A stretch of DNA of 64,000 nt from JADYZU01 sp964540965 (GTDB lineage Bacteria > Pseudomonadota > Alphaproteobacteria > Rhodobacterales > Rhodobacteraceae): positions 186,001 to 250,000 of the forward strand of contig CAZIOT010000002.1 in the NCBI GenBank assembly GCA_964540965.1. The letters run 5' to 3'. The notes beneath the pieces are model-generated. The model searched no databases. It had not been told where the DNA came from and worked only from the letters and a program-made list of their open reading frames with translations. Below, one piece after another: positions 45,958 to 54,988 of this stretch (the first letter of the stretch is position 1; each line of letters begins with the position of its first letter). The translations under genes and the position numbers were made by a program.

Positions 45958-46560
45958 TCACGGCGCCCAGTCGTTCATTTCCGCCTGGATGTTGAACAGC
46001 CGGTCGCCGATCGACCCGCCGGTCACCACATCGTTCAGGATCACCGTCGTCTCGCTGCCGGTGTCGTCGATGACCACCCATTGCCGCAGCTCGACCGGGT
46101 TGGCGGTGAACACCAGCTGGATCGAGCCGTATTCCGGATGCGCCGGATCCTGTGCCGTCACCGTGGTCGAGGTGCCGTCGGAGACATGCCCCGTCACCAT
46201 GTCGCGCTGCGCCAGGTCGACATTGCGTTCCAGGATGATGTTCAGCGGCGTCTGGTTCAGCGGATAGCGCTCCGGCTCGGCATTCGAGCGCGGGTCAAAG
46301 ATCGCCACCTGCCCGCCGCCGGCGATGAACATGCCACCATCGGGCGGCGCGTATTCGAACCGGATGCGGCCGGGCCGCTTGATATAGATCGTGCCGGTGG
46401 AAATCGTGCCGTCGGCGTTGATCTGGGTGAAGCCGCCCTGCCCGGTGGTAAAGCCGTTGAGATAGGTCGAAATCTCGTTCAGCGACAGTTCCTGTGCCGT
46501 GGCGGGCAGGGCCAGCGCCGTCAGCGACAGGGCAAGAAGGGTGCGTCGGGTCATCATCAT
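45958..46560 (-). CDS. lolA: Outer-membrane lipoprotein carrier protein LolA
   Basis: 200 residues. Signal peptide to about 22 (ATAQ) and the LolA beta-barrel with hydrophobic cavity: GGFTQINADGTISTGTIYIKRPGRIRFEY, IFDPRS, PLNIIL. It shuttles lipoproteins across the periplasm. Three adjacent ATGs at the start make the exact codon uncertain (46560 chosen). Palindromic repeats lie at both sides of the gene. Confidence 0.92.
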   Translation of the reverse strand: MMMTRRTLLALSLTALALPATAQELSLNEISTYLNGFTTGQGGFTQINADGTISTGTIYIKRPGRIRFEYAPPDGGMFIAGGGQVAIFDPRSNAEPERYPLNQTPLNIILERNVDLAQRDMVTGHVSDGTSTTVTAQDPAHPEYGSIQLVFTANPVELRQWVVIDDTGSETTVILNDVVTGGSIGDRLFNIQAEMNDWAP

Positions 46561-46663
46561 GGGCGTCACCTAGTCAGCGGGCCGCGGATTTGCAGCCCCT
46601 TTGCCGGTGTTTCAACCATATCGGCGGCTGACAGGCGATAACATGCCGGTGTCATGGGCTGGC

Positions 46664-46689
46664 GTAAGGTGGGTCTCGACCCACCCTGC
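46664..46689. repeat. Palindromic repeat at the ftsK stop codon
   Basis: 26 bases: arm GTAAGGTGGGTC, spacer TC, arm GACCCACCCTGC. Its last base is the first base (minus-strand last) of the ftsK stop triplet. It lies 103 bases upstream of lolA. Confidence 0.9.
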
Positions 46690-49600
46690 TAGTGAATCTC
46701 CGGCACCAGAATCTCGCGCTTGCCCACCGCGTTGGCCGCGGTGACCACGCCCTGCATCTCCATCTGTTCGACCAGCCGCGCCGCCTTGTTATAGCCGATG
46801 GCAAGCTTCCTCTGGATGTAGGAGGTGGAGCACTTGCGGTCCTTGGCGACGATCTGCACCGCCATGTCGTAAAGCGCATCCTCGGTCTCGGACCCGCCGG
46901 TCAGGCCCAGCACCGCGTCGATGTCGCTGGCCTGCTCCTCGTCCGGGCCATCGGTCACGCCGGACTTGTAGTCGGGCGGGCCATAGCTCTTGAGGAAGGA
47001 CACGACCTCTTCCACTTCCTCGTCCGAACAGAACGGCCCGTGGATGCGGGTGATCCGCCCGCCGCCGGCCATATACAGCATGTCGCCCATGCCCAGAAGC
47101 TGTTCCGCCCCCTGTTCGCCCAGGATCGTGCGGCTGTCGATCTTGGACGTGACCTGGAAGGAAATCCGCGTCGGGAAATTCGCCTTGATCGTGCCGGTGA
47201 TGACATCGACCGAGGGCCGCTGCGTCGCCATGATCAGGTGGATGCCCGAGGCGCGCGCCATCTGCGCAAGGCGCTGGATGCAGGCCTCGATTTCCTTGCC
47301 GGCGACCATCATCAGGTCGGCCATTTCGTCGACGATGACGACGATATAGGGCAAGAGTTCCGGCTGGAATTCGTCGGATTCAAAGATCGGATCGCCGGTT
47401 TCCTCGTCAAAGCCGGTCTGGACGGTGCGGGAGAAGGTTTCGCCGGCGGCCAGCGCGTCGCGCACCCGGCCGTTGTAGCCCTCGATGTTGCGCACGCCCA
47501 TCTTCGACATCTTGCGATAGCGTTCCTCCATCTCGCCCACGACCCATTTCAGGGCGACGACCGCCTTCTTGGGGTCGGTGACGACGGGGGACAAAAGGTG
47601 CGGGATGCCGTCATAGACGGACAGTTCCAGCATTTTGGGGTCGATCATGATCAGCCGGCATTCCTCGGGCGTCAGCTTGTAAAGCAGGCTGAGGATCATG
47701 GTGTTGATCGCCACCGACTTGCCCGAACCCGTGGTCCCGGCGATCAGCAGGTGGGGCATCTTGGCCAGGTTGGCGACGATCGGTTCGCCGGCGATGTCCT
47801 TGCCGAGCGCGAGCGGCAGCCGCATCTGGCTGTCGCCAAAGTCGCGGGCGGCAAGGATTTCGCGCAGGACCACCTTTTCGCGGTTGGCGTTGGGCAGTTC
47901 GATGCCGATCACCGACCGACCCGGCACGGTGGACACCCGGGCCGACAGCGCCGACATGGACCGCGCGATGTCGTCGGCAAGGCCGATGACGCGGCTGGCC
48001 TTTAGGCCCGGTGCGGGTTCGAGTTCATACATCGTGACGACCGGGCCGGGGCGGACAGAGACGATCTCGCCCTTGACGCCATAGTCATCCAGCACGTTTT
48101 CCAGCATCCGCGCGTTTTCTTCCAGCGCCTCGTCCGACAGGTGATGGCGCTGCACGTCGGCCGGGTTCATCAGCAGGCCCAGCGGCGGGAATTCGTAATT
48201 GGCAAAGCGGTCCTCGAACGGCAGGCCGGGCTGCGCCTCGGCCCTGGCGCGGGCCGAGGGCTGGATAGGCTTGCGGTTCATCGGCTGCACCATGCGGCGC
48301 GGTTCCGGCGCCGGTGTCGCGCGGGGCGCGGCAAAGGCGGGGGTTTCCACCGGATTCGTCCAGTCGTCGGCGCTGTCGTCCTCGTCCTCGTCCTCGATCA
48401 CCGGATCGGGGTCGGGCAGGCGTGCGGCGGCAGGCGGGGCGGGCCGGGGCATCGGCGCGGGCATAGGGGCTGGCATGGGGGCGGGCATCGCCGCGGCCTG
48501 ACGGGCGGCGGTCACCGCGGCGGCGGCGGCGATGGCGGCGGTCAGCGGCGGTTCGGCCGGCAGCGCGCCCGCGCCGTGCGCTGCGGTGTCAAGGATCAGC
48601 GGCCGCGGACCGCGTGACCGGGTCAGTCCCGGTTCGACCCTGGCCGCGCCCGGGCTGATGCCCTGCCCGGTGCGGGCGCGGGCCTGAATGGCATCGCTGA
48701 TGCGCGAGCGGATGCGGTCGTCTCCGGGCTGGTCGACCACCGCGTCGATATAATCGTCATAGCCGGGCGCCGGGTCGGGCGCGGCGGTCTTGCGCAGCAG
48801 CGACGGCATCCGGGCGAACAGCCCGCCGATGCCCTGCGCTGCGGCTTCGGGTTGGGCGGCACGGGCGGGTGCGACCAGCGGGGCTGCCTGCGGCATCATC
48901 CGGGCGGGGGCTGTCAGCGGCGGTTCCGCCGGCAGCGGCTGCGCCGCGGCGGCATAGGGCATCGCGGGTGGCATGATGTGGCCGCCCGCCCGCACCACCG
49001 TCGCCGCGCGCGCCGGCTGTGCCGGCATTGCGGGCATCGCGGCGGGCATCAGCCTGGCCTGCGCCGCGGCCTCGGCCCGGCGGTCGCGCCGGTCGGCCAT
49101 CGCGGTGCCGACACGGTCGCGCAGACCCTGCGCCGCCACCGCGGACACCTGCGCCGACCGTCCGGCCAGCACGAGGATCCGTTCGTAAAGCCAGATCGTG
49201 CCCAGAAGCAGGAAACGCTTGCCGACCTCGGCCTCGGGGCGGGTCACGCCCAGCACCCAGCCGACCACGACCAGCGAGGCCACGCCCAGCAGCAGCGACA
49301 ACAGCTTGACCCCCAGACCGGCGCCAAAGGGCAGCACGGTCAGCATCAGGCTGAGCACCGTGTCGCCGAACAGGCCGCCAAGGCCGAAACGGTGAACCCA
49401 TGCCTCGGGCGGGGCGACGGTCGCGGCATAGATGGCGACCAGAGCCACAGCGATGGGCGCAAAGACCAGCCGCCCGATGCGTTCCTGCCCGCGGTGCAGC
49501 GACATGCGCGCGCCCCAGACCACCAGAACCAGCGGGATGATCCAGCCGGCACGGCCGACGATCATGGTCAGCGGATGTGCAAGCGAGGCCCCCAGCCGCC

Positions 49601-49799
49601 CCAGCCAGTTCTGCACCGGGGCATCGGTCGCCAGCATCCAGTTCGGGTCGTCGGGGCTGTAGGACCACAGCATCATCGAGGTGGCAAAGCCCAGCACGAT
49701 CAGGCCAAGTCCGGCCAGTTCGCGCGAACGCCGTTCAAGCGCCGCCTGCGTCGTGCTGTCCAGAAGGGGATCGCGCCCGCGTGTCTGATAGGAAGCCAT
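46689..49799 (-). CDS. ftsK: DNA translocase FtsK
   Basis: 1036 residues. Four or five membrane helices in 25-200, a long Pro/Ala-rich linker (about 225-520) and the RecA-like motor with AGTTGSGKSVAIN near 686-698 and IVVIVDEMADLMMVAGKE. The C-terminal winged-helix gamma domain (TSYIQRKLAIGYNKAARLVEQME) reads KOPS. It coordinates chromosome segregation with division. It starts directly after the stop of the aminotransferase with no gap. Confidence 0.96.
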   Translation of the reverse strand: MASYQTRGRDPLLDSTTQAALERRSRELAGLGLIVLGFATSMMLWSYSPDDPNWMLATDAPVQNWLGRLGASLAHPLTMIVGRAGWIIPLVLVVWGARMSLHRGQERIGRLVFAPIAVALVAIYAATVAPPEAWVHRFGLGGLFGDTVLSLMLTVLPFGAGLGVKLLSLLLGVASLVVVGWVLGVTRPEAEVGKRFLLLGTIWLYERILVLAGRSAQVSAVAAQGLRDRVGTAMADRRDRRAEAAAQARLMPAAMPAMPAQPARAATVVRAGGHIMPPAMPYAAAAQPLPAEPPLTAPARMMPQAAPLVAPARAAQPEAAAQGIGGLFARMPSLLRKTAAPDPAPGYDDYIDAVVDQPGDDRIRSRISDAIQARARTGQGISPGAARVEPGLTRSRGPRPLILDTAAHGAGALPAEPPLTAAIAAAAAVTAARQAAAMPAPMPAPMPAPMPRPAPPAAARLPDPDPVIEDEDEDDSADDWTNPVETPAFAAPRATPAPEPRRMVQPMNRKPIQPSARARAEAQPGLPFEDRFANYEFPPLGLLMNPADVQRHHLSDEALEENARMLENVLDDYGVKGEIVSVRPGPVVTMYELEPAPGLKASRVIGLADDIARSMSALSARVSTVPGRSVIGIELPNANREKVVLREILAARDFGDSQMRLPLALGKDIAGEPIVANLAKMPHLLIAGTTGSGKSVAINTMILSLLYKLTPEECRLIMIDPKMLELSVYDGIPHLLSPVVTDPKKAVVALKWVVGEMEERYRKMSKMGVRNIEGYNGRVRDALAAGETFSRTVQTGFDEETGDPIFESDEFQPELLPYIVVIVDEMADLMMVAGKEIEACIQRLAQMARASGIHLIMATQRPSVDVITGTIKANFPTRISFQVTSKIDSRTILGEQGAEQLLGMGDMLYMAGGGRITRIHGPFCSDEEVEEVVSFLKSYGPPDYKSGVTDGPDEEQASDIDAVLGLTGGSETEDALYDMAVQIVAKDRKCSTSYIQRKLAIGYNKAARLVEQMEMQGVVTAANAVGKREILVPEIH

Positions 49800-50990
49800 T
49801 CAGCCCTCGTGACCGTAAAGGCAATCGCGCAGCAGGGTCAGGCCGCGCTGCATCTCTTGCGTGGGGGCGACCAGGGCCACCCGTAGATAACCTGAGCCGG
49901 GGTTGCCCCGGCCATCGTCGCGCGCCAGATAGGCGCCGGGCAGAACCCGCACCCCGGTTTCGCGCCACAGTTTCAGCGCCGCCTGTTCGCCATCGGCAAC
50001 CGGCAGCCAAAGAAAGAACCCGGCGGGCGGCGGCTGGTAGCCGGGCACCTGCCCCAGTACCTGATCCGCGATGCGGAATTTCTGCTGATAGAGCGCGCGG
50101 TTTTCCACCACATGCGCCTCGTCCGACCAGACCTTTTCGGCCACCCGCTGCAACGGCAGCGGCAGCGGCGCGCCGGCATAGTTGCGCAACTGGCGCAAGG
50201 CAGCGATGGATCTGGTGCCGCCGACGACAAAGCCCGAGCGCAGGCCGGGCAGGTTCGACCGTTTCGACAGCGAATGGAACGACAGGATGCGGTCCGGGTC
50301 GCCCTTGATCGCTTTCGACACTTCAAGGATGCCGGTCGGCGCCCGGTCGCGCCAGATCTCGGAATAGCATTCGTCGGCGAAGATGCGGAAATCGTGCTTG
50401 TGGGCGAGCAGGATGAGTTGCCGCCAATAGGCGTCATCGGCCACAGCGCCCTGCGGATTGGCGGGCGAGCAGATATAGGCGATGGCGGTGCGGTCCAGCA
50501 CCTCGGCCGGCAGGCTGGCGTAATCGGGCAGGTGGCCGGTCCCGGCGGTGGCGGGGACGAACACGGGTTCCGCCCCGACCGATTTGGCGGCGACAAGATA
50601 GACCTGATAGAACGGGTTCGGCATCAGCACGACCGGGGTCTTGCCGCGCTTGGTCTCGGGGCACAGCGCCATCGCGGCGTTATACAGCCCCTCGCGCGTG
50701 CCGTTCAGCACCATCAGGTTTTCCGGCGACACCTGCACGCCATAGCGGCGGTCAAGCCAGCCGCGGATCGCGTCCAGCAGTTCCGGCGTGCCCTCGTTCG
50801 GCGGGTATTTCCCGAAGCCGGACAGGTTCTGCGCCAGCACCTCGCCCAGCCAGGCCGGAAAGGCATGTTGCGGTTCGCCGATGGTCATCGCCACCGGCTC
50901 TCCGCCCGGTTCAAGGGCGTCAAGCAGTCGCCGCAGACGCGGAAACGCATATTCTCCGAGGTCCGAAAACCGCTCGGGCTGATCCATCAC
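49800..50990 (-). CDS. PLP-dependent class I/II aminotransferase (DapC-like)
   Basis: 396 residues. PLP Lys in SFHSLSKRSNLPGLRSGF. GKYPPNEGTPELLDAIRGWL and NPFYQVYLVAAKSVGAEP place it near succinyldiaminopimelate aminotransferase (DapC), but other substrates are possible. Two ATGs (50990, 50987) are adjacent. It is directly upstream of ftsK with no intergenic base. Confidence 0.88.
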   Translation of the reverse strand: MMDQPERFSDLGEYAFPRLRRLLDALEPGGEPVAMTIGEPQHAFPAWLGEVLAQNLSGFGKYPPNEGTPELLDAIRGWLDRRYGVQVSPENLMVLNGTREGLYNAAMALCPETKRGKTPVVLMPNPFYQVYLVAAKSVGAEPVFVPATAGTGHLPDYASLPAEVLDRTAIAYICSPANPQGAVADDAYWRQLILLAHKHDFRIFADECYSEIWRDRAPTGILEVSKAIKGDPDRILSFHSLSKRSNLPGLRSGFVVGGTRSIAALRQLRNYAGAPLPLPLQRVAEKVWSDEAHVVENRALYQQKFRIADQVLGQVPGYQPPPAGFFLWLPVADGEQAALKLWRETGVRVLPGAYLARDDGRGNPGSGYLRVALVAPTQEMQRGLTLLRDCLYGHEG

Positions 50991-51105
50991 TGCCTCAATG
51001 CCGGGGTCATGGCGCCCCGTTTGACGGCAGACTAGCGCGGGCCGGCGGCGACTGTCCAGAAAAAGGACGCCGAATCAGGGGGCTTGCCCGGTAAGAGTGT
51101 GGCTT

Positions 51106-52431
51106 TCAGGCAAGGGCTTGGGCCGCGGCCTGCGCGATGCGCAACAGATGGCCGTCGCGGCCGGCCAGCCCGTTCAGAAGGATGCCGCAAGAGGGCACAC
51201 CTGTCGGCAGGCTGACGCCGCAAAGGCCCATCAGGTTGCCCATCCGCGTGTTGCGCAAGGCGCGCAGGTTGGCGGCCCTGTAGTATTCGCCATCCGCCGC
51301 CACCCGCGCGGTTTCCGGCGGCAGGATCGGCACCGTCGGGCACAGGACGGCATCGTATCCGGCGGCGAAGGCGGCGAAATCTTGCCGCAGCGCGCGCAAT
51401 TCCGCCCAGCCGGCGATGAAATCGGCGGCCTTGACCGCATCGCCGGCCGAAACCCGGTCGCGGATCTGGTGATACATCAGGTCGCCCCTGGCCTGCACAT
51501 GGGGCCGCCAGAAGGCCCAGCTCTCGGCGCCATAAAGCGCGCCGGTCAGGTCATAGGCGCGGCTCAGCGCCGGAAAGGCGCCATGGTCGATCCGCGCACC
51601 CGCCGCAGCCAGCCGATCCACCGCCTGAGCGAAACCCCGGGCGGGGGCCTCGTCCACGTCCTCGCCCACCACGGTGTCAAGGATCAGGAACCGCACCCCT
51701 TGCAGGGTCGCCCCCGCCAGATCGACCGGCTTCCAGCCGCCCAGTGCCGCCGTGACCAACGCCGCATCGCCGACCGAGCGGCAGAGCGGGCCGACCGTGT
51801 CGAACGAGGCGCAAAGCGGCACCACCCCGTCCAGCGGCAGGGTGCCATGGGTCGGCTTGTAGCCGACCAGATCGCTCCACGCCGCCGGCAGCCGGATCGA
51901 GCCGCCGGTGTCCGAGCCCACGGCGGCAGGCGCCAGCCCGAAGGCGACCGAGGCCGCGGCGCCCGAGGAGGAACCGCCCGGCAACCATCGGGAATCGTTG
52001 ATGTTCGGCGCGGTCGCCGTGACGGGATTGTAGCCAAGGCCGGAAAAGGCGATCTCGGACATATGGGTCTTGCCAAGGCAGATGGTGCCCGCCGCGGTGG
52101 CGTTGGCCAGCACGGCGGCATCGCGGTCCGGCACCCGGTCTGCCATCATCGCGGTGCCGGCCTCGGTCGCGACGCCGGCGGAATCATAGAGATCCTTCCA
52201 TGACAGCGGCACCCCGTCGAGGGGGCCGCGGCGCAGGCCGTTCCGCGCCCGGTCACGCGCCGCCAGCGCCTCGGCCCGCGCCCGGTGGGGCGTCAGCCGG
52301 GCATAGATGCGGCTGCCTTCGGGATGGTCCGCCGCGGTCGCCAGAAAGCTGTCGGTCAGCTCCACGGGGTCGATCGTCCCCGCCCCGATGCCGCGCCCCA
52401 GTTCCTCGGCCGTTGCCTTGTGCCAGTCCAT
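51106..52431 (-). CDS. Amidase (AS family)
   Basis: 441 residues. Catalytic triad K79 (SWKDLYDSAG), cis-Ser S154 (GGSSSGAAAS) and nucleophile S178 (SDTGGSIR). It hydrolyses an amide; a GatA role is unlikely because GatC/GatB are not adjacent and the sequence is shorter. The ATG at 52431 follows GGAGGG. Substrate unknown. Confidence 0.9.
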   Translation of the reverse strand: MDWHKATAEELGRGIGAGTIDPVELTDSFLATAADHPEGSRIYARLTPHRARAEALAARDRARNGLRRGPLDGVPLSWKDLYDSAGVATEAGTAMMADRVPDRDAAVLANATAAGTICLGKTHMSEIAFSGLGYNPVTATAPNINDSRWLPGGSSSGAAASVAFGLAPAAVGSDTGGSIRLPAAWSDLVGYKPTHGTLPLDGVVPLCASFDTVGPLCRSVGDAALVTAALGGWKPVDLAGATLQGVRFLILDTVVGEDVDEAPARGFAQAVDRLAAAGARIDHGAFPALSRAYDLTGALYGAESWAFWRPHVQARGDLMYHQIRDRVSAGDAVKAADFIAGWAELRALRQDFAAFAAGYDAVLCPTVPILPPETARVAADGEYYRAANLRALRNTRMGNLMGLCGVSLPTGVPSCGILLNGLAGRDGHLLRIAQAAAQALA

Positions 52432-52553
52432 CGCGCCCTCCGTCTTTGACACGATTGCTAGGCCAAGGACGCGGCGACCGGAAGCGTCTTTGCCGCACGG
52501 ACAGCGACAAGCGCGCGCATGGACATTCCGTTTGCGGTGGCCATAGTGCCGCC

Positions 52554-53768
52554 ATGACACCCGACAGCGACATCCTGATCGTCGGCGGCGGCCTGAACGG
52601 CCCCGCGCTGGCCCTTGCCCTGGCACAGGCGGGGCTGAGCGTCACCGTGGTCGACGCGCTGCCGCGCGATACCCGCGCCGATCCGGGGTTTGACGGTCGG
52701 TCCTATGCGCTGTCCGCCGGATCGGTCCGGCTGCTGCGCGCCATCGGCATCTGGTCGCAGGTCGCAGGGCAGGCGCAGCCGATGCACCGGATCATGGTTT
52801 CGGACGGACGTGCCGGCGAAGGCGCCGCGCCGCAGGTGCTCGAGTTCGATTCGGCCGAGATCGAGGACGGCCCGATGGGCTGGATGGTCGAGGACCGCTA
52901 TCTGCGCCGCGCCTTCCTGGATGCGATGGCGCGGACTGCGGGAATATCCCTGGTCGACGGCGCCCGCGTGGTCGCGCAAGAGGTGCAGGACGCCGTGGCC
53001 GCGGTCACGCTGGAGGGCGGCCGCCGGCTGACGGCACGGCTGGTCGCCGGCTGCGACGGCCGCGCCTCGGGCACGGCCGAACGCGCCGGGATTCCGCGGC
53101 AGGGCCATGGCTATGGCCAGACCGCGGTGACCTGCGCCGTCGCCCATGACCTGCCGCACAATGGCGTGGCGCATCAGTTCTTCATGCCCGCGGGGCCGCT
53201 GGCGATCCTGCCTTTGCCCGGCGACCGCAGTTCCATCGTGTGGAGCGAGAGTGACGCCCGCGCGGACGAGCTGATGGCGATGGACGACGCGGCATTTCTT
53301 GCCGCGCTGCGGCCGGCCTTCGGCAGCTTCCTCGGGGCGATCCGGCTTGAGGGCGCGCGCTTCAGCTATCCGCTGAAGCTGACGCTGGCGCGCGATTTCA
53401 CCGGCGCGCGGCTGGCGCTGGTCGGCGATGCCGCGCATGGCATGCATCCGATTGCCGGGCAGGGGCTGAACGCCGGCTTGCGCGATGTGGCCGCGCTGGC
53501 GCAGGTCCTGACCGAGGCGCGGGCGCGGGGCGAGGACATCGGCGCGGCCGATGTCCTTGACCGTTACGCCCGCGCGCGGCGGTTCGACACCGCGTCGCTG
53601 GCCCTGGCGACGGATGCGGTGAACCGACTGTTCTCGAACGACAATCCGCTGCTGCGCACCGCCCGCGACCTGGGCCTTGGCGCGGTCAACGCCATTGGCC
53701 CGCTGCGCCGGGCCTTCATCCGCGAAGCGGCCGGGCTGACCGGCGATCTGCCGCCGCTGATGCGATGA
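52554..53768 (+). CDS. FAD-dependent hydroxylase, UbiH/UbiF family
   Basis: 404 residues. Dinucleotide fold ILIVGGGLNGPALALAL (7-23), second motif with GCDGRASGTAERAG and the GDAAHGMHPIAGQGLNAGL signature. Likely one of the ubiquinone ring hydroxylases; the sequence alone does not tell UbiF from UbiH or UbiL. It starts 122 bases from the amidase start, divergent, and its end overlaps a minus-strand gene by 53 bases. Confidence 0.9.
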   Translation: MTPDSDILIVGGGLNGPALALALAQAGLSVTVVDALPRDTRADPGFDGRSYALSAGSVRLLRAIGIWSQVAGQAQPMHRIMVSDGRAGEGAAPQVLEFDSAEIEDGPMGWMVEDRYLRRAFLDAMARTAGISLVDGARVVAQEVQDAVAAVTLEGGRRLTARLVAGCDGRASGTAERAGIPRQGHGYGQTAVTCAVAHDLPHNGVAHQFFMPAGPLAILPLPGDRSSIVWSESDARADELMAMDDAAFLAALRPAFGSFLGAIRLEGARFSYPLKLTLARDFTGARLALVGDAAHGMHPIAGQGLNAGLRDVAALAQVLTEARARGEDIGAADVLDRYARARRFDTASLALATDAVNRLFSNDNPLLRTARDLGLGAVNAIGPLRRAFIREAAGLTGDLPPLMR

Positions 53769-54033
53769 CCTGACCGGCCAGCGGCTGCACGACCAGGGCC
53801 CGCACGACCTGTTCCGCCCACATCGCCGGATCAGACAGGATCGACTGCGGCAGCAGGTCGCGCAGGAACAGACGACGCCGCGTGGTCTTGATTTCGACCT
53901 GCGCGATGCCGCCGCGTCGTGACGCGCCCGGCTGCATCAGGATCTCGCGCAAGGCCGCCTCGCGCTGTTCGAGTTCGCGGATCTCGGCCCGGATCAGTGC
54001 GATTTCGTCGGCGGGGTGCAATATCGGAATCAT
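53716..54033 (-). CDS. Small coiled-coil protein of unknown function
   Basis: 105 residues. The first half is a heptad-like helix (DEIALIRAEIRELEQREAAL), the second half is basic (KTTRRRLFLRDLLPQ) with a C-terminal Arg tail. AAAGGAG seven bases before the ATG is one of the best ribosome sites in the window, so the gene is probably real. It overlaps the convergent hydroxylase end by 53 bases. Confidence 0.6.
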   Translation of the reverse strand: MIPILHPADEIALIRAEIRELEQREAALREILMQPGASRRGGIAQVEIKTTRRRLFLRDLLPQSILSDPAMWAEQVVRALVVQPLAGQVIASAAADRRSARPLRG

Positions 54034-54095
54034 CGGGCCACTCCTTTGCCGCGACCCTGCGGCAAAAGGGTTAACCATGCGTTGATGGCGCTGGC

Positions 54096-54176
54096 GGCAG
54101 AGCCGATCCGCGCCATGGGCGCGGTACGGCTCTGCCCTGCGGGTGCGATCGCGCCGCAAGGCGCGTACGCACCCGC
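54096..54176. repeat. Two adjacent long hairpins sharing a core
   Basis: Hairpin one has arms GGCAGAGCCGATCCGCGCC / GGCGCGGTACGGCTCTGCC around ATG (54096-54136). Hairpin two has arms GCGGGTGCGATCGCGCC / GGCGCGTACGCACCCGC around GCAA (54139-54176). Both stems break at the same kind of place: AT faces TA. They fill the gap between the small coiled-coil gene and the Trm112-like gene. Confidence 0.85.
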
Positions 54177-54179
54177 CGC

Positions 54180-54353
54180 TCACTCGATCTTCCGCGCCTC
54201 GTCGACCAGCATCACGGGGATGCCGCCGCGGATCGGATAGGCCAGGTGCGCCGCCTTGCTGACCAGTTCCTGCCGCTCGGCATCATAGGTCAGCACGCCA
54301 TGGGTCTGCGGGCAGACCAGCGCCTCGAGCATCCTGGGGTCGAATTCGTTCAT
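54180..54353 (-). CDS. Trm112/UPF0434-family protein
   Basis: 57 residues; starts MNEFDPRMLEALVCPQTHG and ends GGIPVMLVDEARKIE. The Trm112 fold usually activates methyltransferases or acts as a zinc-binding partner; only one of the expected CxxC cysteines is seen (VCPQTHG), so zinc may be absent. Its ATG overlaps the stop of the LON-domain gene by four bases. Confidence 0.9.
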   Translation of the reverse strand: MNEFDPRMLEALVCPQTHGVLTYDAERQELVSKAAHLAYPIRGGIPVMLVDEARKIE

Positions 54354-54988
54354 TGCAGGGCCTCGTCGCTATCGCCACCGTGCAGGGCGTATTCGATCAG
54401 CGTCACCAGGGTCTCGCGCCGGGTCGACAGCGACGGCGCCTCGAGCAGCGCCTGCCGGTCCTCGGGCGAGAAGGGCACCAGCATCGACAGCGAGTTGATG
54501 AGCAATTCGTCCTCGGCCTCGCGCAGGGTGTCCCAGTCGGTCGACAGGCCGCGTTCGCGGAAGAAGCGGCCCAGCAGGTCAAGGAAACGGTCGCGGTCGA
54601 AACCGGGATCGGTTTCGCTGTGGCCAAGATCACGCTCGAACCCGGCCCAGCTGGCCTCGCAGCGGCGGTAGGGGGTGAACCCCTCGACCTCGCGCAGGAT
54701 GCGGAAACGGCTGATCCCCGACAGGGTGATCATGTAGCGGCCGTCGTCGGTTTCCTGGAATGCGGTCAGCCGCCCGGCGCAGCCGATGGCGTGCAGCCGC
54801 TCGCCTTCGGGGCCGTCATAGGGCTGGACCATGCCGATCAGCCGCTGCGGCGTCTTCAGCACATCCTCGACCATCTGCAGGTAGCGCGGTTCGAATATGT
54901 GCAGCGGCAGCCGGGCGCGCGGCAACAGCAGCGCGCCCGGCAGCGGAAAGATCGCCAGCGTGTCGGGAAGGTCGCGGGTCCGCGCCAT
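54350..54988 (-). CDS. LON substrate-binding-domain protein
   Basis: 212 residues. It has only the N-terminal LON domain: LAIFPLPGALLLPRARLPLHIFEPRYLQMVED, GCAGRLTAF and DELLINSLSMLVPFSPEDRQ. No ATPase or peptidase. Function unknown; may present substrates or bind peptides. It is between thioredoxin-TPR and Trm112-like genes, each overlapping by one to four bases. Confidence 0.92.
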   Translation of the reverse strand: MARTRDLPDTLAIFPLPGALLLPRARLPLHIFEPRYLQMVEDVLKTPQRLIGMVQPYDGPEGERLHAIGCAGRLTAFQETDDGRYMITLSGISRFRILREVEGFTPYRRCEASWAGFERDLGHSETDPGFDRDRFLDLLGRFFRERGLSTDWDTLREAEDELLINSLSMLVPFSPEDRQALLEAPSLSTRRETLVTLIEYALHGGDSDEALQ

